DNA of 64,000 nt, taken from Neurospora tetraspora (taxonomy: Eukaryota; Ascomycota; Sordariomycetes; Sordariales; Sordariaceae). Under the pieces are notes generated by a model that saw nothing but the letters and a program-made list of their open reading frames with translations, was not told the DNA's origin and did no database searches. The stretch is from assembly GCF_033439725.1 (NCBI RefSeq), contig NW_026944387.1, positions 2,356,001 through 2,420,000 on the forward strand, written 5' to 3'. Shown here one piece after another: positions 23,662 through 34,400 of this stretch (position 1 is the stretch's first letter; each line of letters starts with the position of its first letter). The translations under genes were made by a program, and so were the position numbers.

Positions 23662-24813
23662 ATGCCCATCACAATCCTCCCACCCAAGGCCTTCCGGGAC
23701 CAACCACCCCGCCGCAACCTCAACCATGACTCCGACGACGTAATGTCCGACGCCACCTCCGACTCTGAAGATTCCGACTCCCAGCCCGGTGGCGTCTCCC
23801 TCGACGGCGGCGTGACCATCCACCCGCGCAAGCGCCGCTCCGCCGCCGCGGCCTCCTCTACCTTCACCAAGCGCCCCAAGACCAACGTGACCAGCTCGGT
23901 CCCGCGCTCCGCCATCGTCACCCCCGGCGAGCGCATCACCACGGACCCGCAATGGATGCGCGGCCACGGCACCTACCTCTCCTCGGCCTCTTTGGGAGAA
24001 CAAGCCATCACCTCCTCCCTGGCGGGCATCGTGACGCGCACCAACAAGCTTTTGTCCGTCCGCCCCCTGCGCGCCCGCTACACGCCCGAGGTAGGCGACC
24101 TGGTAGTCGGCCGCATCGTCGAAGTCCAGGCAAAACGGTGGCGGGTGGACGTCGGGTCCACGCAACTTGCTGCTTTGCCCTTGTCGGCGATCAACTTGCC
24201 CGGCGGTATCCTCCGCAAAAGAACGGAGACGGACGAGCTGCAGATCCGCACTTTCTTTGCCGAAGGTGATCTCGTGGTTGCCGAGGTGCAGCAGCTGTTC
24301 CAGGACGGCGGGGCGGTGCTGCACACGCGCTCGCTCAAGTACGGCAAGCTGAGGAACGGCGTGTTTATGGCTGTTTCCGGTACCGGTGGCGGCGGCGGGG
24401 TTGTGCGGTCCCGTAGGCAGGTGTGGACGCTTGAGGCGGCGAATAATGGCGGCCCGATTGATGTGATTTTGGGGGTTAATGGCTATGTTTGGATCTCGAA
24501 GCATGTGGAGCCGGTGGTTCCCGAGGAGGCCAAGGGTCAGACGGGCATTACGAACCTCGAGGAGGTGGTTAGTGCCACGATGTATTCGAGCCAGAATGAT
24601 AGGATCGAGCCGGAGACGATGAGGGAGATTGCGAGGATTAGGGGCGTGGTGACGGCGCTGGTGGAGAATGGATTGAGGGTGGATGAGGATATGGTCACGA
24701 AGGGGTATAATGAGGCCGTGGAGCTGGCGTTGGTGAGCGCGGACGGGCCGGAGGATGTGTATCTGGGTGGTGAGAGGGGAGAGCAGCTTGCTGCTGCTTT
24801 GACGGCTGTCTAG
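23662..24813 (+). CDS. rrp4: RNA exosome cap subunit Rrp4
   Basis: A single exon gives 383 residues, close to yeast Rrp4 (about 360). Rrp4 is one of three S1/KH cap proteins that guide RNA into the nuclear and cytoplasmic exosome. The N-terminal segment ([19 protein letters not shown], about 90-108) is the family signature. The S1 domain follows ([20 protein letters not shown], about 147-220), then the KH region ([16 protein letters not shown], about 270-285) and a helical tail. An acidic and basic low-complexity stretch ([18 protein letters not shown], then RKRRS) before the signature is not part of the core and may be a nuclear signal. The ATG at 23662 was chosen because it follows an AC-rich leader and fits the family start. 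It is divergent from malonyl transferase and convergent with the AFG1 ATPase. Confidence 0.92.
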   Translation: MPITILPPKAFRDQPPRRNLNHDSDDVMSDATSDSEDSDSQPGGVSLDGGVTIHPRKRRSAAAASSTFTKRPKTNVTSSVPRSAIVTPGERITTDPQWMRGHGTYLSSASLGEQAITSSLAGIVTRTNKLLSVRPLRARYTPEVGDLVVGRIVEVQAKRWRVDVGSTQLAALPLSAINLPGGILRKRTETDELQIRTFFAEGDLVVAEVQQLFQDGGAVLHTRSLKYGKLRNGVFMAVSGTGGGGGVVRSRRQVWTLEAANNGGPIDVILGVNGYVWISKHVEPVVPEEAKGQTGITNLEEVVSATMYSSQNDRIEPETMREIARIRGVVTALVENGLRVDEDMVTKGYNEAVELALVSADGPEDVYLGGERGEQLAAALTAV

Positions 24814-25085
24814 GTCTAGGTCTAGGGGCTTGTGTAAATGTGTTCGGGAAACCAAAGAAGAAAGCAAGATGCTTCCCCGCTTGATGGTCGCTAATTAGCT
24901 TCCGTCTATAGCACGACGTTGGTAATGGCTTTTGAGCCTTAAACCCGCCTTGATCAGGAACTTGGTTCGTATCCCTGGAAGTATATCACGGAAGACTTGA
25001 GTCAAGGTCTGCCCGAAGCACTCGTGAGAACATGTAATCATTTCCAAAACATCTATATACAACCCAACATCCAACCTCATCCCCA

Positions 25086-25594
25086 TCACCGCCTGCTCCC
25101 CTCCTTCATCTCCCTAACCCTAAACCTCTCCAACCCCACCGGCTCCTCCAGCACCGTCGACTCCCCCATGACAATCTCCGTCTTATCCTTCTCAGAAGGC
25201 CCCATCCTCAACCTCACCAACGGTGATTCCAACGGCTTACTAACCTCCTTGCCCTCCCAATGCCTCGCCTCCTTCGGCAGCGGCTGCCACCAACCCTCAT
25301 CCGTCCTAGCATGCCACTGCCTGCTGCACAGCTGCCACAACCGGCTCGTCGCTCTCTTGTACGCAAACCGCTCGTCCTGCCCCGTGAACGCCGAAACGGT
25401 CTGGTTGAAGTCCACTTTGCGCGTCAGGGACACTTGCTGCTCTTTGCCGAAATCCGAGTCTTGGTCCGGGTCGTATTCGGAGATGTTCGGACGAAAAGGC
25501 GCGATCGAGTCTTGGAAGACTTCGGCTATGGTTTCGGAGTAGGTTGCGTCTCCTTCTACTACTCCTGCTACCTGCTCGGTTCCATTGCCCGTGC

Positions 25595-25692
<98 letters not shown>

Positions 25693-27191
25693 GATGTGGT
25701 GACTGGTTTGGCTGGACGCATCTCGGGAAAGAAGAGATCATCAGGCCCGGCCTCGGCGCGGATGAGGAGCTTGCACTTGGACTCGTACAGGGCGTCGAGG
25801 AGGGTGATGAAGCGGCGGGCTTCGTTCTTCATGGCCAGAGACAAAACGGGGACCTGGTCGATGATGAAGGTGTGGAAGGTCGAGGCCATGGTGAGGTAGT
25901 CGGCTGGGCCGTGGGAGGAGACCAGCTCGGAGAAGTCCCAGTAGGTGACATCGTTGTGGTGGCGCGGGACGTGCACCTTGCGGCCGTAGACGATGAGGCT
26001 GGTTGGGGTCCACTGTTGGCCGGTGCTATTTGAGCCGACGAGTTGGTTGACGGCGGCTGTCCAGGTTTCTTCGGGGTCGGAGGGGAGAAAGTACATGGAT
26101 GGTTTTTGAAGACCCTGTTCGGTGATGGTCTCCTCTGAAGTAGTTGTTTTTTGTGGCTCTGTGGATGATGATAACCCAAACACGGGTTGAAAGGAGGCCG
26201 CCCCTGAAGCCGTCGTCACCTTGTCCACGCTTTTACCTGTAACGCCAATCTGCTGGCTCTCCCTTCTCCTCCAGTCTCGGGCACCTTCCATGTGCCAGAA
26301 GTCGCATCGTGCTTTGAGAACCTCCAGGAACGCAGCAAAGTCACTGGTCTGGCCGAACAACTCTCCCTGGCGCTTTCCAAAGCCAAAGACCTGCTTGATC
26401 AGACCACCGGTTGTGGGCGGGTGGTAATACCCGCCTGTGGCCTTTTCCAACTCCTCGGGCATCCGGTTAGATGATGCAATGAGGACACCTCCCAGCTGAA
26501 AGAAGGCGATAAATAAGTTATTCATGATCTTGCTCGCAGCTCTATCGGGAAGCTGGAACTCGTCGAGGAAGAGAATGGGAGACTTCTCCACCATCTCTTT
26601 TGCCAACCACAGGAGGGAATACTCCTGATCACCCATAGACAACTGGGAACGCGACTTTCGGAACTGCTCCAGCCTGGAGAGGGCGTACAACATGAAGGTG
26701 TTGAAGTGCCATCTCTTCTTTCGGTGAGTGGGTAAGCCCTCGGCTAGGAGATCTAGCAGCATAGACTTGCCGGTGCCAACCTCGCCTGAGAGGAAAAGAC
26801 CCTTGGGAGAGTCAATGTGCAGAGCAGCTTGGTGGCTTGTAAGAACTCTAGTCAATGCCAAAGTGTCTCTGTCCTCTGGTTTGCTGAAGAACTTGGCAAA
26901 GAGAGGGTTCCTCCTGATGGGGTGGCTGCGGACGGCCAGCTGGGTCTCTTCGTCCTCAACATCCTCCTTCCTTGCCGAGTCCAAGGCCTTTGTGATCTGC
27001 TGGAGTCTTGACTGGTACTCTTGAGAAGGAGTGTAGTCCTTTAACCGCACATAGAGCTTTTGTTTGTATGGAGTTGAGATCTGATACAGAGAAGCCGAAG
27101 ATGTCCGTGTGACTGTTAAGGTTAACAGTGGATTCAGGGGATGAAACTTAACAGCCCCAATGATGTCACTCTCAAACAGCACCAATGTCAT
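25086..27191 (-). CDS. AFG1/LACE1-family mitochondrial ATPase with a polythreonine tract
   Basis: One long frame of 701 residues. It is an AAA-type P-loop ATPase of the Afg1 (ZapE) family, thought to help degrade unassembled respiratory-chain subunits at the mitochondrial inner membrane. Walker A is GEVGTGKSML, Walker B is PILFLDEFQLPD, and ASSNRMPEEL lies after it, as in the family. The N-terminal YTPSQEYQSRLQQ region is typical. The start is uncertain: the ATG at 27191 gives no good presequence, and an upstream exon with a splice site may be the real N-terminus. The striking feature is an uninterrupted run of about 32 threonines at roughly residues 500-531, coded by a pure ACA array (25595..25693). 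It lies in a linker between the ATPase core and the C-terminal part and should be highly variable between strains. Confidence 0.85.
25595..25693. repeat. (TTG/CAA)33 microsatellite inside the AFG1 gene
   Basis: Thirty-three perfect trinucleotide units. On the minus strand, in the frame of the ATPase, they read as ACA (Thr) codons, flanked by Ser codons. The array is perfect, which suggests recent expansion. Because the unit is a trinucleotide, length changes keep the frame. Confidence 0.95.
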
Positions 27192-28191
27192 TAACAGATG
27201 TCAACTCAGTCCAGCTCCTCAAGAGCTCTCTATGGGTGTCCACTTGTACCTAGAGCTATCATTTTATTGTTTGATGACTCGAAGATGGAGAGTCCACGGT
27301 AAAGAGACAAGTAAAAGGTAAGGAAACCGGCCTCACAAAGGGGTGAAGAAAGAGAGATATGTCCAAGAACCTGGTCGAACTTGGACACCAAACGCATGTT
27401 AGTGTTAGGGTTTGTTAGAGGCAGTTTTAGGAGGACGAGGTGAAAGAGCTGAAGGACCAGGAAAGGACAAAGGGAAAGAAAAAGGTACGTACCTCCTGGC
27501 AGCCAGCACTTCGTGGTCGTGTGTGGAGATCTCCAGGGTGTTGAAGCACTGACCAACAAAGCCAGCAACACGCCAAGACTGACCACTCAGTGACCACGAT
27601 GGACCAGCACCAGCAAGCAGCGACTGACCTCCGGAGGCCTGTGATTTTTTGTTGCCCAAAAGTCAACAAGGATCCAATGATTGAAGGCTTCGTCATGAAG
27701 AAGGGAATTGCCCGCCTTTCCCCATTCACTTGACATCTAGACAGTAGCGACATACTCAAGTTCTGCCCTTTTACTGGTACAACATTCCCAATCGCGACCT
27801 CTCCATCTTCCACGACTTGGGTATACCTAATCGATAACGGCGCATCCATCATCCTTTCTCGACGCCGCCGTGTTTCCGTCACAAATTCGACATTCCAATA
27901 TCCATCACCTCCCTTTTGTGGTATTCAGGTGCACCGCGCCTTGCCATGATCAAAGGATAAAATAAGAGAGAAAGGCCGAGATTCGAATCGAAGGGAGCAC
28001 GCGCGCGCGCCTTGTTATTCACGTCACCCGTCACGACCACCGATCGAACTCATCGACTTTTCCAGCATCTAGATCCATCGCTTCTTTTCTTCGCTTTGGC
28101 GATTTCTAGCTAGCCGTCCGCATTCTTCTACCACCACCACCACAACAACCACCACCGCGACTCACGGTCACGCACCAGCACCAACACCAAC
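27192..28191. promoter_or_regulatory. Divergent region, AFG1 ATPase / Nup133
   Basis: One kilobase between two divergent starts. The left part may hold an upstream AFG1 exon: on the minus strand a possible donor (GAG|GTACGT) lies near 27488 in a frame open for about 57 codons. The right part is the Nup133 promoter with a CGCGCGCG stretch at about 28003 and a CCA-rich leader. Confidence 0.4.
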
Positions 28192-31100
28192 ATGTTTGAG
28201 CCAAACCAACAAGATCAAGGCGGCCCCGCAAAGGGGACACGAAGCAGCCGCCGCAGAGCGCGCCCCTCCTCGAACACAGATGCCACAGTCCAGGCCCCCA
28301 AGGCAAAGCGACAAAGGGTGCCTCTACACGAAACCACAGTTGCGAATACCGAGGCCCTCCCAGAGACGGATACGGACATGTACGAAGTCAAGTCCGACAA
28401 GCTTGCCCTGCTCGACATCAAGCGCGACGGCATTGAAAACCTCGGTGGTCCTCGCAAAGAGCTCAGTGTGCGATCAAAGAAGCAAAAGGCCGGTGAACGG
28501 ACCGCGAAGGGTGATGGAAGCATAGTATTGGTATGTCGATGCGTCCTTTCCCGGCTTTGTCTCGCGTCACTGCGCATTGTGGGAGCTCATCTATAGTCAC
28601 AAACAGCTCCTGGAAGCTTAGCTACTGACCACAATCCCAGACTACAAACAATGCTTATACCGTGAGCAAGCTCCCAGCTTTACCCGACAGACTCCGAGCG
28701 GATGCGCAAAGTAAGATCGCCCAGCACAGCTACCTCCCAAACGCCCTTCCACCTTTGGAGCAACTCTCAATAAAGCCTGGAGTACCTAACAATTCCCAAG
28801 ATCGTCAGCACGGTGCCGTCTACTCGACCAGCGGATACGCCTTGAGCCTTACCCATACCCATGCCTTCGTCTGGCCCTATGCTTCTACCGCCGCCTCGCC
28901 CGAGACCTTTACATTCGGCCTTCCTTATCCCTCCAAGAACCCGACCGACCCGCTACCACTCGGCTCCTTGGTTTCGCCCTCGGCTGCATCCGATGAACCT
29001 GGCCTTGTCGTTGTCATGCCCATGAGCGGCAAGATCGCCTACTGGGAATCCATCTCGAGCGCCGCCACCCTTGACTTCATTCGCCAACAACGACACGGAG
29101 TGGAGGACACAATACCTGGCATGTTCTCTGGAGAGCATGTCGTTCAGATCGTCAATGCCGAATCCGCCGGTTTCGTCCTCGTCTTCAGCTCTGGCCGTCT
29201 TGCTTACCTGAGCGTTCGCGACATGCATGGCCGGCCTGCCATTTCCGTACAGTTCCTTCGTAGCAGCCTCACCAATGCCACAGGTGGATTGCTGGGAAGT
29301 ATTCGCCAGGTCCTCGGTTCCACTTCGTCGCATGGAGATGTCGTTGCCGTCCGCGCCAGCCATGCCACAAGAGTAGGAGAGCGCGTCATTGTTGCAGCTA
29401 CGACTAAGGGTAAGCTCAACGCTTGGCGCATTCACAGGGGCGGCCACCACGAGATCCTCTCCGATATCGACTTGCAGAGCGAGCTTATTCGCCAAATACA
29501 GGAGGCTGACCCAGCATCCGCTGGCTTACCTGAGGAGTCCTTCGAGATTGTCGACTTTACCTGCGTTCCTCGAGGACTCGACAAGAAGTATGTGGAGGCT
29601 AGCCGACTCAGCGAGGCTCTGGTTCATGACGAAGATTCTGTTCAGCATTTGCTACTACTCACTTCCTTTTCTTCCAGCAAAAGCCAGTCTCACTATGCCT
29701 TGGTCGAGGTTGTCATTTCTGGCCAGAACAAGAAGGTTGGTGCAGTTCGACCCTTGACTTCTTACACCAGTCCTGTGAGACCCAATGCGCCCGAGAGGCC
29801 CAAACTTTACCTTCCACGCCCTGCAATGGTGGCTTTTGTCGTCTTCGACCGCGCCGTTGTGATTGCGTCCATGGCCGCCCCACCGGATTCCCCCGAGTCA
29901 CAACTCCAAGAGGACAGTCACATCATACCCGCCACATTCGAAGACGTGGTAGACCTACGAGATGAGGGCAATGTGCAAATAGTAGGCTCGGGTACAGAGG
30001 AGCCTACTACCAGCGGTCACTCCCAAGATGAGCTTCGACTGCGACACAGGATAAAAAATCCTGCAGCTGTGTTGTTGGTGCAGGGTGTTGGCACAGTTAG
30101 AGTTGCCGTTAGCGAGGTTGATCGGTTCGCGACTGAAAAGCCGCCAACCATCAGCGCGAAGAGCAAGCTCGAACAGGCCGTCTTCTTTGGTATCAAGAGC
30201 GACAACCCGCTGGTGTTCCAAGGAAGAAGCCTGCCTTTCACCGCTCCGGAAATCGGAAATGCCGCTATTGAGCTCAGTCATGAGATCGTAGCCTCCAAGA
30301 CCCCGTTCATCCCCAACGTGCCCGCCTCGCTCGAAAATAACATGAGGACCAGGGTGGAATATCTCGAAAGGTTAATATCCCACCTCAACACCTTGAAGGT
30401 GGATCTGGACGCTCGTACTCGGTGGATGCTGCTCTACGACTCTGAAAAGATGGCCGTAGCAACGTGGCTTTGGCGGAAGAATGAGCAGTTTATCGCCGAA
30501 AGGCCAAAGGGGGATAAACAAAACCTCATTTCCGAGACGGTGGTGTACATCAACGAGAACCAAAAGACGGAGCCCAATCCGGCTGTCGGTGAAGTTGACC
30601 CCGTTCGCCACTGGTTCATTAACGATGTGTGGAGGCTCGAGATCTTTATTGCTTGGGCATACCAGATTATTAAATATGCCTATACTGAACGTCTCACCGA
30701 CGAGAACGGTATCAATCGTCTGGTACTGGAAGCGGCCATCGTCAACAAGGGCGCCCTTCAGGAGGCGGAGCAGCACCGCTTGAGGAATGCACGCCTGTAT
30801 GGTATCAATCCTAGGAAAGGCCCCGAAGGCAACGCGATCCCTGAGCCCTGGACTGCCACTCAGTTCATCACTAACAATCTCAAGCGCCTGATTGAGTTCT
30901 GTTACGAATGGCTGGATAATTACTACTTCCCTTCTCCGGAAAAGGCTTCTGTGGATGTGAAAATCCTCAAGAGCATTCGGGACATGCTTCCTGCTCTCAC
31001 CAGCCGATACTTCACCGCTCTTGACGAGTTTATTTCGTGGGCTGAGAAGTCTAGTGATCCTCACGCACAAGAGATCGCCAAGACGTATCTTCAGGATTAC

Positions 31101-32575
31101 GTCAAAAATGTCTACGAGAAGATCCTACGACTTAAGGACTACGATCTTTGGGATGAGGCCATTGCTCTGGCGCAGGAGCATGAGGCATATGCCGCGCTGG
31201 CAGATGTCATGGTGCAGCATATTCTCGCGCTGGAGGAGAGTGCTCTAGCTCCCGGCACTTCTGCTACCAAGGCTGAGGAGTGTCGTGCTAAGGCTGAGGA
31301 CCGGAAGAGGCAGATGGGTGGCTACTTCAACCAGTATCAGGAGAGGTTCGCCTTCCCGGCGTACGAGGCTCTACTTGACGCTAGCGGCGTTCAGGCAGTC
31401 CTCGAGTTCCCCTACGACAAGGAGGGCTATGCCACCAAGTTCCTCCGATCCAGGCCCGAACTGGCCAAGATCTCTTGGATCAATGACGTTGAAAGGGAGA
31501 ACGACATTGCTCGTGCTGCCGAGACACTGCTCACTCTCGGTCTTACCAGAGAGCAGCAAGTGTGGAGCAAGAAGATCGAGCTCAGTCTTGGAAAGCTTGC
31601 TTTGCTGGCTGAGGAAGCCGATCAACGCAACGGTGACAGTGAAATGAGCAACGGCTTTTCCGATAGCAAGGCGGCCGAGCTTGAGAAGGTTGACCAGGCT
31701 CTTGAGATTATTACGATCCAGAATGGCCTCTACAGTCAGATCCGACCCACCATTGAAGAAGCCGTTGACGAAAGAGCCGAGTTTGAGCTGGCGATGAAGT
31801 TCCACGGTGGGTGGATCAACGCCCAGAAGAAGCAAAAGGCACTTCAAAGCGTCTTTGAGGACGGCATGGAGCGCCTGCTTAAGCACGAGGCCCTCCAGCC
31901 ACTTACCCTCATTGACCTGCTTACCCTAGTATACCTTGACCCGAAGCACTTCGAAGCCATCGGCGACCAGTTCTACCTAGCCCTGAAGGTCGCCAAAAAC
32001 GGCCTAAAGGGTGAGGAGCGAAGCAATGCTGAGCGCCTCATTTGGCGTCGCTGCCTCATCCGTGACGACTGGAAGCAAGTCAACGTTACCAACCTGAAGG
32101 ATGACCAGCATCAGCTGGAAGTCCTCGGCGAGACAGCACTCTACAGGACCTTGTTTGCTGTTGTTGACGAGCGTAAGTTTCATATTCCCATTCCCAAGAC
32201 ATATCTCCCACACAGTGCTAACCCACTTTTGCCATCACAGAACACTCAAACGACGCCTTCCGCCCTTGCATCAAGCCCTCCGATGCCCTCGGCGTCTACA
32301 CCGACAGTCTCGACCGCCGCTTCGACGGTATGGACGACTCGTTCCGCAACAAGCTCATGGACGCCATGAAGGCCGAGGATGCCAAGCTCAAGACCTACAT
32401 CGACAAGGCCCGGCTGGACGAGTGGTACAAGACCACGCTCGAGGCGGCCGAGAACACTGTCGCGCTCGTGTATGGCCGCATGACGGCCAAGAAGGCGGCT
32501 CTGGCTGCTAACGGCAGTACGAGGGCCCCTCTTGAGGCCGCGGGCGCGGTCAGCGCAGGATCGTCGTTCTGGTAG
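28192..32575 (+). CDS. nup133: Nucleoporin Nup133
   Basis: Three exons (28192..28530, 28641..32172 and 32241..32575; introns 110 and 68 bp) give 1,401 residues. Nup133 is part of the Y-complex that builds the outer rings of the nuclear pore. An N-terminal disordered basic segment (about 1-115, RRRARPSS, KAKRQR) is followed by the start of a beta-propeller (NAYTVSKLPALPDRLR, about 118-133). The propeller runs to about residue 560 (VVVMPMSGKIAYWESIS is one blade). The rest is an alpha-helical stack of the Nup133/Nup155 C-terminal type, with the conserved YLQDYVKNVYEKILRLKDYD. The third exon reads EWYKTTLEAAENTV near the end. The length is a little above that of yeast Nup133. The choice over Nup155 rests on the propeller start and on the helical tail, not on a search. 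Confidence 0.85.
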
Positions 32576-33567
32576 GGTTGGAAGCGTGAGATGCTCTTTG
32601 GCGTTGCTGTCTGGGCATGGCTTTGGATGTAGGACTCTGGCATGGGAACAAGTGTAAGACAACAAGAAAGGAAAGAATAGGAGATCAAGAGGAATGAGTT
32701 GAACAAAAAGTGGATGGGTTGACCTGAACGTGGTTATTGTATTGGTTAAAAGCGGTGGTTATCTCACTTCTAAATCTCTTGCGTTGCCTGTCCGGTTTTA
32801 TCTGTTGGTTTAGGTCATTCGGTTTCTGCAGTATTGGGGTCAGAGTAAAACTGGGGTTTCCAAGGAACAGCATGACAAAGCAAGATGAAGAAGAAACATT
32901 GAAAACAAAAAGTGAAAGGAATAAAGTGAATGCTGAAAGAGCGAGTAGGTGGCCACAACATCCACTCTTATGGTGCAAGATGACAAACGACAAAAAGAGA
33001 TGGAAAAGGAATAATTTTTGTATAAACCATTGTGCGCATAGCCAGCTAGCTACTTGTCTTACTGTCCGGGCCCCGTTTCTTTTTGGTGTAATTGTATTCT
33101 TTCTTCTACGACGGACGGATCAGGGAAAACATTCATTTCACCTTCCATTGTCATGATTTAACTACCTCCCAAAAAGTCTCGTGAACACAAAAACATACGT
33201 ACTCGCGCTTTCTTAAACTTCTAAACGAAGCAATGAACGAAAACGTCTACAAGCTGTACAGAAGAATTCTTGATACTGTACGCCGATGGTATCCATTCCA
33301 TCCTTACTCCATGATGATGTAAGGTATTCAGCCTGTCCTGTCGTTTACCTTCCCAAGTCTGTAGGTATATATATATATATATATGGTGACGAGCGAGCCT
33401 AATATCAGCCCGGACGGAGCTCAAACAAATGACAGCTATCTTACCTCTTCTACAGTCTAACTCTGAAAGATGTTACTTTCAAGTTCCGATAATTGAGGTA
33501 CATATGACGCTTATAAAAGGTCGTGGCGTGGCGTATTGAAACATTCCACCCACCTCAGCTAGCTCTA

Positions 33568-33869
33568 CAATACAATGCTGGTTTGTTTGTTAGTTTGGTT
33601 CTTCGGCCATGGGTTGAACAGGGGAGAACTGGAGTTCTCATCGGCCTCCTCAGAAAGAAAACCAGTCTTCGTTTGAAGCGGCAGACAATGACCAGGGCTT
33701 ATTACGCCACAGAAGCCTCTTTTATGCCTCTCTCCGTCTCCTTTAAGATCCAAAAGACTGAAGATATTAGTCTACAGCACCCATCTGCTAAAAAGCCGAA
33801 CGCTTTCCTATATCCAGCAAAGCGGTGGCTTTTTTGTACCAAACTAACAAACAAACCAGGGCTGGATTG
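33568..33869. mobile_element. TA-flanked MITE, copy 1 of a two-copy family
   Basis: The ends are inverted repeats of about 33 bp: CAATACAATGCTGGTTTGTT on the left, and CAATCCAGCCCTGGTTTGTT on the right when read inward. The inner 20 bases (CTGGTTTGTTTGTTAGTTTG) are identical in both ends. TA lies on each side. The element is 302 bp with no coding frame. A related copy at 45199..45542 lies in the opposite orientation. The TA duplication fits the Tc1/mariner group. Confidence 0.7.
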
Positions 33870-33969
33870 TATACGTCCGTAGAGATCCCAATTTCCAAAA
33901 GAAGAATGATGATGGCAAGAGACATGTATGTGGCTTACATACTTGGCCAAGCTTGGGATCAGGGCGTCA

Positions 33970-34400
33970 ACATATGCATCTGGAAGTGTGTCAATTTTCT
34001 TCTTCTTCTTTTCCTGGTATGCTGGTATGTGGCTCTTGTTCATGTCTTGGTGGCTTGGTGGCTTGTTTTTGTGAAGAAGAGACATTAAAGAAGAGTCCAA
34101 GACATCTAGATAGAGGGAGGATATACTACTTTCTCTGAGTGAGGAGGCGCGGGGCTCGATCGACTTTGCTTTTTTGTTTCAGACATCTTGGTGTCTACAG
34201 TACATATGCATCTGGAAGTAGTCTCATTTTCTTTCTTCTTTTCTTGCTGAGTTTGTTTGTTTCTGTGAAAAGACATTCAAGCACCCCAAGACAGATAGAT
34301 AGATGATGTCTTGTCGAGATATTGGTCTGAGGCTACTAATAGGTAGGCTCGACCTTTTTTTTTTTTTTTTTTTTTTGTTCCTGACATCTTGGACAGAACG
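33970..34400. repeat. Imperfect tandem duplication, about 230-bp unit
   Basis: Landmarks recur in order: ACATATGCATCTGGAAGT at 33970 and 34202; AGACATTMAAG followed by CCAAGACA and AGATAGA at about 34078 and 34271; a T run with GTTYCNGACATCTTGG at about 34170 and 34371. The units have diverged by many small changes. The second carries an expanded T tract. Confidence 0.6.

Noticed and set aside
23599-24867. Minus-strand frame of 422 codons over Rrp4
   Set aside because: It is a by-product of codon bias in Rrp4. The plus strand shows S1 and KH domains in order.
25260-25694. Plus-strand frame ending in a long cysteine run
   Set aside because: It reads the (TTG)n array in the wrong strand and frame. 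The minus strand carries the ATPase.
27427-27882. Frame upstream of AFG1 on the minus strand
   Set aside because: There is no domain and no good N-terminus; only the nearby splice donor deserves a check, noted as a finding.
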